A DNA stretch of 29,616 nt, from positions 1-29,616 of the forward strand of contig MU859350.1 in NCBI GenBank assembly GCA_033297205.1, written 5' to 3'. Source of the DNA: Pseudoneurospora amorphoporcata (lineage: Eukaryota; Ascomycota; Sordariomycetes; Sordariales; Sordariaceae). Position numbers and translations under genes: made by a program. The notes under the pieces were generated by a model. That model had not been told where the DNA came from. It saw only the letters and a program-made list of their open reading frames with translations, and searched no databases. Every line of letters begins with the position of its first letter. Within the stretch, counting starts at the first letter, position 1. Of this stretch, positions 1 to 9,245 are shown one piece after another.

Positions 1-94
1 TCTGTGGAGACTAAGTTCCCCAGTGACCAGCCTACTATACTACTGAGTAGTACAAGGCAGTTACAAGGCACAGTACTAGCCACACGTTAACAAA

Positions 95-1470
95 TATAAA
101 TCAGTTGGTAAAAGCCTTTAAAGATATTAAAGCTTATATATAAGTTTATAGCCGATTCCTTAGCCTTACTTATTAAATTAAGTAGTTGCGTTAATTAATA
201 AATTAGGAAATTAATATATGTAATATTCTTAAATTACTATTAACGTTATATAGTAATAAGTTACCTACTATTATTAATTTCGTTTAATAGATCTCTTAAA
301 GTATAAAGCCTACTATTCGCGAAGTTTTTCGTTAACTTTTTATTTTCTTAGAACTTTCGATTTAAAGTTTTAAATTCCTCTTAGGCCAGTATTTGATTGA
401 GTTTAATATATTTTTTCTTATTTAAGAAATTCTTACTATATAGTGACGTTTTTTTTATTAAAATAATAGGTTCGGAATAATACTAGTAAACTTTAAAAAA
501 GAACTCTAGTATACAGCTATTAATAAAATTCCTCAATATTCGCATTTTTAATTAGTAATAAGTAAAATAGATTAAGTAAGCTCTCTTTATTCTTTAAACG
601 TCTTGATTTATAAGACTGTTAAATTTTACCAACGGTACGTTAAATTGATAGTTATTATAATTTATTAATGTTCTGTTACAGACTAGACTGCCGTTCGTCA
701 CATGTTCCCAGTACTAGGGAACTATTATCGTTGCCTCTTTCTTAAATTTTAGAAAATATTTATTAGCTAAATATTATTCAATTAAGTAATAATATTTAAT
801 CTTCTTTTAATATAGGTTCCTTTAGGTAATTCTAATGTTTTAATATTTTTATTTTAAAGATAGAGGGCACTATTATTATTTTTATATTTAATATATTAAA
901 GTTAATCGAAAATTTCGTCAATGCTATGATTCTATTATATCTCTATCGCGTAAGGAATGAATAAATTCTTTAATATAGATTTTAAATAACCGATTATTAC
1001 TTTAAATTACCTTTATCTAATTACAAATAAATTACTTTAATATTCTCTTATTAGGCTAAAAGCGAAATTAATATTCTTTAGTTTTATAAATTAGGAATTA
1101 ATTAGAGTTGTAATTATGATCTAGTAATTTAAAAATAATTAATAGGCTATATAGAACAGGATAGGACTTATTTAGAATATAGTTAATTTAGGTATAAGGT
1201 TAGGCAAATTAAGTATAAATCTAGATTAATTATTATGTAGAAGTGGAAAGAGCGTTTTATAAAACGAGAGTTCCAGTAAATTGGGTAGATTAAGTAAATT
1301 ATATAAAGTAGTTTAATATATTTTATTTTAATGAGAGTCGTTTGTTATGTAAGTAGTTAAATATAATAGAAGTGGTTAATTTTATTTTAATTAAAATAGA
1401 AGTTGTATTTAGATTAGAGTAAAACCTTTGGGTAATTTTTTATTACTTTATAATTAACAGTTAAAAAATG
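95..1470. repeat. A+T-rich, RIP-degraded repeat tract
   Basis: This stretch is dominated by TTAATTA, TATTAAA and similar words. Two 60-base lines counted by hand (181-240 and 481-540) have 17% and 22% G+C, against roughly half in the genes. No open frame of 60 codons occurs. The edges are sharp, near 95 and near 1470. In Pezizomycotina such tracts are usually transposons mutated by RIP, which converts CpA to TpA. A less degraded patch at about 672-735, beginning TGTTACAGACTAGACTGCC, could be a mutated long terminal repeat, but I could not find a partner copy. The original element cannot be identified by eye. Confidence 0.8.
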
Positions 1471-1941
1471 TAAAACCCGCTTAGACCTGTTGCCGCAGAA
1501 AGTGGTGGGTGGGGTCGCGAGTGGGGTTTCGGAGGCCCAGCTGAGTCTAACTAAGACTACATCTGACACCTAGACCTCTGCGCCGCTGCGTACCCCGGCT
1601 AGCTCAAGTAAGGTGGAAGTGCGGGAGATCTACATTCGGCTAGCGTGTTCAATGCAACTGCTTTTGTACCACTTCAGGACACACAGCCTAGGAAGACTGC
1701 CACCTCACCACTCACCCACACCTGTTCTTTCTTCTTCCGCCTGAAACCTTCTCCCAACGACACGTTTTCATTGCCGACCGCCACCCTTCCTCAACTTCAG
1801 CTTCATATCTCCAATTTCCAACCATAACCGGAATCACTCTAGGCAGAGTTTGGTACTGTTATCTGCCAACTGTCAACGCCACTCATCAACACTCCTTATC
1901 TGCTCAACGCTCTCGAATTTCTTAACGACACCTGTACGAAA
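1471..1941. other. 5' flank of the SesA-like gene
   Basis: Base composition returns abruptly to normal here. The region from about 1690 to 1935 is C/T-rich with CAAC and CACC runs, typical of fungal promoters and leaders. A 60-codon frame at 1645-1827 opens on a non-ATG codon and is not convincing. I see no clear TATA box. Confidence 0.4.
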
Positions 1942-2715
1942 ATGTCTGGCGTGGACATCATCAGTCTCGTCTCGAGCGTCATATCCATTATCGACGCAGC
2001 CGTAAAGATTGCCAACGCCTGCAATGATGTCTACGGGCTGCCTGAAGCGATGAGGGAAGCCCGTGTTCGGCTGCCACTAGTAGCGAAGACGCTCAACCAG
2101 GTTCGAAGTGGCTTGAAGCTCAGCGAGGATGATGTAAAGGGGTCTTGCACGGCAATGACGGGAGTTCTGATGTCATGTGAACAGAGGGCCGCTGCATTGG
2201 AAAAGATATTCCGAACACTCATACCGTCAGACGCCTCCAGGCCATCAGCGCGGAAGCGGTTCACCACGGCTGCCATGATGACTTTCCATATGGGCAAAAG
2301 CCGAAAGGTGGAACCGCTCATGAAGGGAATACTGGAAGATATCCAACTCATGGCCGACAGCCGTGCGTTAGAAAGCTTTGATCAGGATATTCAAAAGCAG
2401 ATTAGAGCGGCAGCACATGCCGCTCTGGCCATGGACTTGTTGTCACGGCCCGTGTCTCGGAGGCAAAGCACTCGGTACAGCTGGGATGATCGACCTCCCT
2501 CTCTGGAGTCGTCCTCAACATCATCATCACCAGAGATCCCGACCACTCCATCGCCCCCGCCGAGCTCGGTGCATTATTACAGTCAGGAAAACCGTGGGAG
2601 TGGAATGCAGTGTATACATGCTGGTACCGGCGTCCAGAACAATTACACTGGTCATGGTGTCTTCTTTTCCGGGCCAGTTTCTGGTCCTTTTCACGTCACT
2701 ACGACCGCCCGATGA
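1942..2715 (+). CDS. SesA-like small effector with C-terminal amyloid-signalling-like motif
   Basis: This single-exon gene encodes 257 residues and starts at an ATG in good context (CGAAAATGTC). Residues 1-165 are helical and resemble the SesA domain found at the N-terminus of fungal NACHT/P-loop proteins (hydrophobic start IISLVSSVISIIDAAVKIAN, then amphipathic helices). Residues 170-212 are a Ser/Pro/Thr linker. Residues 213-252 form a Gly/Asn/Gln-rich end with ordered spacing: G219, G221, Q223, H226, G228, G230, Q232, N233, N234, then TGHG and SGP. That arrangement resembles the sigma (Ses_B) class of fungal amyloid motifs, which normally sit at the C-terminus of cell-death effectors fired by an NLR. 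The convergent ankyrin gene carries the same spacing at its N-terminus. The inferred role is a membrane- or death-effector triggered by amyloid templating. The domain call is from memory of family patterns. Confidence 0.82.
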   Translation: MSGVDIISLVSSVISIIDAAVKIANACNDVYGLPEAMREARVRLPLVAKTLNQVRSGLKLSEDDVKGSCTAMTGVLMSCEQRAAALEKIFRTLIPSDASRPSARKRFTTAAMMTFHMGKSRKVEPLMKGILEDIQLMADSRALESFDQDIQKQIRAAAHAALAMDLLSRPVSRRQSTRYSWDDRPPSLESSSTSSSPEIPTTPSPPPSSVHYYSQENRGSGMQCIHAGTGVQNNYTGHGVFFSGPVSGPFHVTTTAR

Positions 2716-3393
2716 CAACTGCCCTTTGTCCACTGGACCACCATCCCAGACTAGGATGGGGCATCGGTTTAAGTCCATTGGTTACCCATTTTCTGGGATC
2801 ACCGGGCGGGTAGGATCCACGTGTTTCGGAGACGCTGCCGCCCATGCATGAACCGATGATGCTTGTAGGCGAATGGGGAGTGATAAATGGGTAGAGTCCC
2901 CGGATCGGATATACACATTCCTTGCATAAAATGTGAGGTTAAGTGCTTGTGGGACCATGGGAAGAACCAAGCTTACACACGGCGCCCGTGCCGGAGATCT
3001 TGCGGTTGGGTGGGATCTAGGCGTGCGGCGGCGATCCTGGCCACGGAGATGAAGACGACAGTCGTGGAACCCGTGAGCAAACTTTAAGCGTTTGACAATG
3101 CGGGAGATCTGGCCTTTACTCGCGGAGAGGACGGGATATCCAGCTGGGCATCTCAGGGCATCATTCATCAGCTTGGCATCATGAACATGGGATTAAAGCA
3201 GTTTCGCAAGAAAGGTGTCAAATATGGAGTGGATAGAACGCAGAACGAGGGAGGCTGCAAGTCACTTGGGAGCTCAAACCGAGCCATGGTTAATAGAGTG
3301 TGTTAATTTCTGTAAATACAATGCAAGAAGCCTTCTGACAGTAAACGTAAATCTCTCTTGAGTGTTTCAGAGGGAGGTAAGGGTGAAAGGAAA
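2716..3393. other. Intergenic, between SesA-like gene and MITE
   Basis: This holds the 3' flank of the SesA-like gene. Several open frames of 60-130 codons occur on both strands, but none has a recognisable domain or a convincing start, so I call no gene. The MITE target duplication begins at 3386. Confidence 0.5.
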
Positions 3394-3834
3394 GAGCTTA
3401 ACTTTCCCGCACCGTCCCTAATGTCCTCGCGTACCCTTTTTTGACTTGATATACCGCACTTACTCCACCCGACAGCTGAATAACAGCTAATATGTAAAGT
3501 ACCCCGTTTTATATAATAAAATCAGTCCGTAACTCCGCATGTAATATTTTCTCGCACAGTCAAGGCTACCTCTATATTTCAGCATAACATTCTATACCGC
3601 CATCGCTAGCGATAGCGATTGCGATAGCGACTGTAATAGCGACTGCGGTATACTAAGTCGATTGCTGTCGCAGTTGCTGTCGTGGTTGACTCGGCGTACC
3701 GCCATGTTTAAAATATTAGAAATACCGAAATTTTTATATAAAGACGATTGAAAACTATATCAGCTATCATAGCGGTATATTAAGTTAAAAAGGGTACATC
3801 AAATCAAAAGGAACGGTGCGGGAAGTTAAGCTCA
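3394..3834. mobile_element. Non-autonomous DNA transposon (MITE), 8-base target duplication
   Basis: The element is 441 bases long with imperfect terminal inverted repeats of about 70 bases. The outer end GAGCTTAAC at 3394-3402 is mirrored by GTTAAGCTC at 3826-3834. The repeats share CCCGCACCGT, GTACCCTTTTT and a GATATACCGC/AATATACCGC inner edge. A perfect direct repeat AAAGGAAA flanks it at 3386-3393 and 3835-3842. Eight-base duplications are typical of hAT elements, although such long inverted ends also recall Mutator-like MITEs, which make 9-11 base duplications. The interior is A+T-rich and noncoding, with degenerate GCGATA repeats. No transposase is present, so mobility would require a helper elsewhere. 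Confidence 0.88.
3600..3682. repeat. Degenerate GCGATA/GCGACT short tandem repeat inside the MITE
   Basis: Words such as AGCGATAGCGATTGCGATAG recur and then shift into GTCGATTGCTGTCGCAGTTG, which is roughly the complement of the first block. The stretch could therefore fold back on itself. It lies in the centre of the MITE and is probably part of its internal sequence. Confidence 0.55.
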
Positions 3835-3945
3835 AAGGAAATGTAAACGTGAAGAACGACATAAAGACCAGCGCGGAAAAACCAACAAACAAAAGAAAAG
3901 GGAACCAAAGAACTCACTCCAGCCTGCAACGATATGATGATGATC

Positions 3946-5497
3946 TCATCCATCTGTTTGCGCAGCGGTGCAAAGACCACCCAAGAGACCTTCGCTATCC
4001 ATCCAACCGCCACCAAGACCATGGGAACCACCAGAACCACGGGACAGAAACCTTACCACCTCCTCCCAGTCCCTGCCCCGCGGTTCGAAATCTGTCGCAT
4101 AGTCCCTTGCCGTACGGTCTCTACCCCCTGGCCCTTCATGACGGCCATCTTTCACGCCAACATCAGCGCCCTTCCTCACCAAGCACTTCACCGCCGCCAA
4201 ATTTGCCCGCTGCGCAGCGTACATCAAAGCCGTCCTACCCTCCGCATCCTTGACATCCAACTTCGCACCAGCTTCGATCAAGATGTGCACCATGTCGCTC
4301 GCCATCCTGAGGTCAGCCGGCCCGCCTTGGATCCGGCAAGCAAGATGGAGAGCCGTACGTTTCTGACAGTCCTTATCGTCCACCAAAGCCCTATCCCTAT
4401 CCCTATCCCATGCAGCTGCCTCATACCCCAAGCCGCGTACGAGTGCCCTGACGGTGCTCAAGTGCTTGTTCTCAACAGCAGAATGCAGAGCCGTCTTTTC
4501 GAGGAAGCCCTCCTTGACGTCCCTCTTCGCTCCTGCGTCCAGCAGAAGCTCCACGGCCTCCTGACGCCCGTGCGCGGCAGCGAGGTGCAAGGGGGTGTAG
4601 CCCTCTCTGTCTCGTTCATCGATCTTTGCCCCGTTCTCCAGCAGAAGCTTGACCACGTCCGCCCACCCCTTTTGCGCAGCAATGTGCAGGACCGTGTTCC
4701 CGTGCTTGTCAGCCACTTCCACATCGGCCCCCTTGTCCACTAGTAGTTTAAGAGAGTGCCGATCGCCTAGGAGGGCGGCGTAGTGAGCGGGTGTTCGTTG
4801 TTCGATCAAATCGCGCGTGTTTAGCAAGGCGGGTATGTCGATGGAGCCTAAGCTCAGGGCAAGGAGCGGGTCCTCGAGAAACTCGAGCAAGAACGGGAGA
4901 GCAAAGTGGTACTGCCTTTGGACGGCATCATGGACGGAGTTTCGGCCTTGTGGATCTTGCCAGCTGGGGCCGGGAAGCCAGTATATCAGAAAGGCGGCGG
5001 TTTGTATGAGAGGCTCGTAGTACGGGCGTCGTTGGGGCTGTGATCGGGGGCCTGACAAGGTCGCGTGTGCGTGCTCGTCGGCATGATTGGGGCTGAGGCG
5101 TGTGGGAGAACGATCGATGTAAGATCGTAAGCGGCGAAGTAATCGGGGCGTTTCAATGCTACTGGCCCGCCTTACGCCTCTCATTTGTCCCGTAGTGCGG
5201 TGCTGGCGTGGTTCGGTAATCAGACTCGTGTCGATGTTCGGACCAACGCCCTGGTCGGCAAAAGGAAAGTTCGGAGGCAGATTCACTGTCAAGTGTTGGA
5301 AATTAGTCGAGAAGCGCACCAAAGACAGGTTGGAAAGGCGGAGGCGACCTACCGAAGATAGGTCCGTTGTTGATGTATTGGAAGTTGTTGATGATACCAG
5401 ATTCGGTGATGTTCTGACAACCATGACCATCATGCATGATTTGCGTTCCATCCCCGTTATTGGTGTAGGTTGCTGATGCATACCTCGACCTAGCCAT
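3946..5497 (-). CDS. Ankyrin-repeat protein with N-terminal amyloid-signalling-like motif
   Basis: The model has exon 1 at 5497-5353, intron 5352-5286 (67 bases, GTAGGT...CTAAT...ACAG) and exon 2 at 5285-3946, giving 494 residues. The splice joins PIF to VNLPPNFPF in frame. Residues 11-48 are Gly/Asn/Gln-rich: G15, G17, Q19, H22, G24, G26, Q28, N29, with NNGP near the end. This spacing matches the C-terminal motif of the convergent SesA-like gene. Residues 60-205 are a linker with no recognised domain. Six ankyrin repeats follow at about 211-430 (TPAHYAALLG, TVLHIAAQKG, TPLHLAAAHG, TALHSAVENK, TALHLACR, TALMYAAQRA). No Walker A or other NACHT/NB-ARC motif is visible, unlike standard fungal amyloid-NLR receptors. 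The inferred role is a sensor or scaffold that nucleates the partner. The start is the first ATG of the motif exon; further upstream exons are possible. Confidence 0.8.
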
Positions 5498-7866
5498 ACC
5501 GAACACAGCTGGTCCAGAAACACGGGTCCGGGTGTGGCTGCCGTGACTGTCTGTGCTTTTTCGAGCTTATAAGAATGGGACGGGAAGGGGCGGGAAGGCC
5601 GGTATATAAGAACGTCTGAGCTCACAACCTGCTTGTTTCTCTGTGAGAGCCTTGTTTGAGATGGGTCCCCTGTTGGTCTTTCCTTTCCCTTGGGAATCCT
5701 GTCTTTACGGGTACTTTTTGTAGGAATGCGGTAGGAGTGAGTGGTAGTGCCCAGCGAGTGCCCAGGCCCCCAGACACAGAATATGCAGTGACGAGGGAGG
5801 TTGAAGATGGGGCTAGTGTGGGAATTGGAACAAAGGAAGGTGCAAAGGAAGGTTCCCCGAAAGAAGACTCTTTGGGAACAATTTTGGCGAGTGAAGATCA
5901 CTGCTCGAGCCGGACAATTGAAACTCTAGCAGCGGTGACCCCATCCCCGTGTACCCCGTTTACTCCATACCCTCGCAGCCTCGTTAAGCTTGTTCTCTTG
6001 ACGCTCCTAGTCTTACTTTATCTCACAGTAGCAGACTATCTATTGTTGTCCTGGAAAAAGTTGCAACCGACAATCTAGGCCTACAACGGGGTGGTTGCTC
6101 CGTCGGAAGTGCCGCCGGGAGACGAGAACATCAGAGCATTTCTTTTTCTGGCTTGTGTCTTGTCCGCCTTCCGTCGCATCTGGATAGCCCACTCGTTTCC
6201 GCCATCCCGCCTGGCACAACCTAACCTAACGCCTGGGTCGCCAGTGTGCCTGCCTCTTGTCACCGAACACTTGTGGTATGAGTACTAGCAGGGCGGGCCT
6301 CTGTGGGTGGGCACTTGCCCATTCGACACTGACACTGGCAGAAGCTGGGCAACGGTCAACGAGACCCTGACTGGGGCCGGGGGGAAGGAGCAGGACGCAA
6401 CCTGGTAGTAAGGTCGGAAGCTGGCAAGCAGCCCGCTCTCAATGTGGCCGTCACCTCAGTCCTCACTCCTCAGCACCTCTATCCGACATAATCGCGGTTT
6501 TTCACCGAAACGCTAACCTGGGCTCGTAGGAATTAGGGCATCCACCGAAAAGGCAAAGCAAATGCCCGGGTCCCAATTTATCCGCTTTGCCAGCCCAAAG
6601 TAAAGAAACAATAGACATATACGGTGACTGCTGCCGTTGTAGCAGGCAAAGGGACACACCGAAAGGGAAGTGACAGTAGTAGGCACCTAGCACTTTTATA
6701 CACTTTTACTCTCCTGGCAGGCAGTGTCCGCAAGTGAGAGCATTCAGTTCAGTCGGACCAATGACAGCAAAGACAAGGGTTGTAGAAGGCCAGGTCCACT
6801 AAATGTAGCTGCCGGAAGACGGTAAGTGGATGACAGTTTGTCTCCACCATGAACCGTTGACCACTGGGATAGCGGCCTGGGAGCCTACCACGGAGCCTGT
6901 GTCGTTATCCACTCCCACTCCGCAGAGCCCTCGACATGCCCGGTCCCTGCCCCTTCAACCCTCAACCCAAAGTTAGGGGACCTATTCGTTTTCCCCGTTA
7001 GTTCGGCAATGCTCTGCTCCTCGTCCATCTTTCGTTGTCGTGTGGTGAGAAATTGCATTGAGGCGTTCAAGGCGGTGGGAGGTGGGAGAGGAGAGGAGAG
7101 GCGTTCATGTGTTTTGGACAAAGACATCATCAAATGTCGAACAATCTCCTGCTCAGATTGGCCGTCGACTCGAGCTGAGCACAGCCTGGGGAGCCGTCCA
7201 GGTTTATATCCGATTCACTTTGCTTTTCTCCAGGTCGTCGTGATCGGGCCCTGACCAACCACGCGAGCCGCATACGCGAACCCCTGATCTACCGCTGACA
7301 AGGGAATCCATTCAGAGGGTGCCGTCTGGTGCCAAACGTCGATCTGAACCATCTCAACCGAGTATCGCCGCACAGAGATCCCCAAGGATGACGACAGATA
7401 GGGCAACTGATGTTGAGATGGCGGTTTCCACACAGTGCCGTGGCAGCCAGCGCAGGCACTGGGAGCCTCAGAAAGGCCACTGTTGATCGCATTTCGAAAA
7501 AGAAGCCAGGCTACCCATGAAAGCTTCTAGCTGATAACGAGGTGAGAATTGATTAGTTGTCGCTAAAGTTGGGGATTACATGACAGAAGCTAGCTAGTCT
7601 CACCCAAACACGTGGGAATGTCAGGTCGAGACAATCTTCCACAACGTGATGTCTCTTTGTGAGTCCTCAACTGAGACTTGAACACACGAATCGATTGGAT
7701 GGCGCTTGTTCACAAGGACGTCATCTTTCACCGATAATTGTTAGGGATGACTAGCCGCGCACAGACCACTCTTGACTCCTCATTTTTTCTCGCCAAGACT
7801 CAGCCTCATCACTAACTATACCACTCCCTCAAAGCAAGCAAGCATCAGCCAAGCGGCGAAGCGACA
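5498..7866. other. Long intergenic region, no supported gene
   Basis: About 2.4 kb lies upstream of the ankyrin gene. A perfect TATATAAG is on the plus strand at 5603-5610, about 100 bases upstream of the minus-strand ankyrin start, where CTTATATA could also serve. The frame at 5656-6078 opens on TTG and contains no ATG. Other frames are short and featureless. I see no tRNA, repeat or recognisable protein. Confidence 0.5.
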
Positions 7867-8760
7867 ATGGCTGCCCCCCAGCAGAACATACAGAACATAC
7901 ACCATCAAATTCTGTCTAGCCTGGCGCTGCTCACTGGTCGCCACAACTTTGAGGCGTAGAATTCGAGCCTGTGCTGTGCGAATATCTCAGGGCGATGCCG
8001 ATATTGAAGCACTTCATGTTGCCTGTAGAACGGTCCCGGTCACCGACTCGACATTCTTCCACCATTCCTCTCAGCGGCAAAATCAGGAACGTTATGCCTG
8101 CCTGAGCTTCTCAGCGCTGTTCTGAGGGCTGGGCGTACGATGACGATTACACCTTCGACCCCCCCAGGAGCTGGCTGTGGACCTACATCAACCATTACAT
8201 CAGATTCGGCACGCCGCTCGGATTGGGATTCTGGAATGGGTGAAGGTTTGACATTCGCTAACCGTCCTGGTCCTGTCAAAAAAGTCCTTCCCACCAGATT
8301 ATCGCTGTGGGAAGCGGTTGAATCTTCAGCACTACAATTCGCCGACGGGCTTGAAGATCTCATCCCAACACCTGAACCTCCTACGCTCAACGACCTCCTA
8401 GACCTACCCGTCCATCGAGCCCCTCCTCTCCAATTGGATGCCATCGCGACCTCATTTTTCGAGCCCGGACATCTCTCTCAATTGTTGACTAGAGGACAGT
8501 TCGATGACGTGCTCGACGGCCTCTCGTTAGACGCCGCGGACGAGCTCACCTTAGAAGCCGCTGCCGACAAGGACGACGATGTACAGGGGAGAATCTTAGG
8601 CGAACTCGAAAACTCGGCTGCCACGAATGATTTTTCTTGGGAAGATAAGTCAACGCGCATTGCCGAAGCGCTGTTGAGAGTGCGGCACCAAGTTGCCAGC
8701 CTCATTTGTCGGTATTCCCTTTTCTCCGTGGCTTGCCTTCCAACACCAAGGAGACCGTAG
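7867..8760 (+). pseudogene. Possible split or decayed gene of unknown family
   Basis: Protein-like segments appear in changing frames. The first is a good ATG at 7867 (CGACAATGGC) followed by 30 codons to a TAG at 7957. The second is an open stretch from 7959 in another frame with one TGA at 8103, continuing through WAYDDDYTFDPPRSW to 8239. The third is 8298-8760, joined in frame by a canonical intron at 8240-8297 (GTGAAG...GCTAACC...CACCAG). The third segment is acidic, with LWEAVESSALQF and an Asp/Leu-rich run. An alternative intron from 8026 to 8111 (GTAGAA...CTTCTCAG) would remove the TGA. I do not recognise the family. It is either a real gene with awkward introns or a relic with a frameshift between the first two parts. 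The frame may be cut near 8700, where the neighbouring minus-strand relic begins. Confidence 0.4.
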
Positions 8761-8851
8761 CGTCCAACGAAGGCCGTCCTCGCTGCCAAGCGCCAGAAGA
8801 CCAAGACTGTTTGGCCGCTCCAGGCCACCCGGCCGACGTGTTTACACTTAC

Positions 8852-9195
8852 TGAGAGACGTTGGTGAGTCCGGCGCCACGGAGGACCGCGACGTTCTCGG
8901 ACAGCTGGCGGGCCGCAGTCTTGACCTGCTGGCACTTGCGCGCCCGGGACGAAAGTTTGTGGTACGTGGTACCAGTAGCGGAGGTGGTGGCGGTCCCCTC
9001 TTACTCGTAGGCGGGCAGCGCATCCTAGGCGCGGACAGCCTCGATTAAGTACCTAGGCGAGGGGACGCAGGCGCGGCGCACCTTTGCGCAGCCGAAACAA
9101 GCGACGCCGGGCTTAGAGCGCACGCAGTCCATCTCCTGGAGCGCGCACCGGCGGCAGGGGGGCTCCTCCTCGGCGGTGGGAGCGGCGGCGGGGCC
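8852..9195 (-). pseudogene. Relic exon with Zn2Cys6-like cysteine pattern
   Basis: On the minus strand an acceptor (CTAAC...CCCAG) ends at 9196 and a GTAAGT donor begins at 8851, framing a 344-base exon. Its translation has the spacing C-x2-C-x6-C-x8-C-x2-C-x6-C, seen as CRRC, then CVRSK, then CFGCAKVRRAC. This equals the spacing of a Zn(II)2Cys6 cluster, though the first half lacks the usual basic residues. Two in-frame stops follow: a TAG after EAVRA and a TAA after DALPAYE. Each is one CpA-to-TpA change from a Gln codon, which is the RIP signature. The end (KCQQVKTAARQLSENVAVL) looks coiled-coil. The exon is very G+C-rich. I could not assign neighbouring exons. A repeat-family DNA- or nucleic-acid-binding protein is the best guess. 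Confidence 0.5.
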
Positions 9196-9245
9196 CTGGG
9201 AGGGGGTTAGTTAGGGCAAGAGGAGGGACGAAGAGATGGTTGGCC

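Noticed and set aside
3946..5901. Continuous 651-codon minus-strand frame as the ankyrin gene product
   Set aside because: Its first two hundred residues look noncoding. The true N-terminus lies in another frame and is joined by a canonical 67-base intron.
5656..6078. Plus-strand 140-codon frame with a hydrophobic C-terminus, downstream of a perfect TATATAAG
   Set aside because: It opens on TTG and contains no ATG at all. It overlaps the 5' flank of the ankyrin gene and has no recognisable domain.
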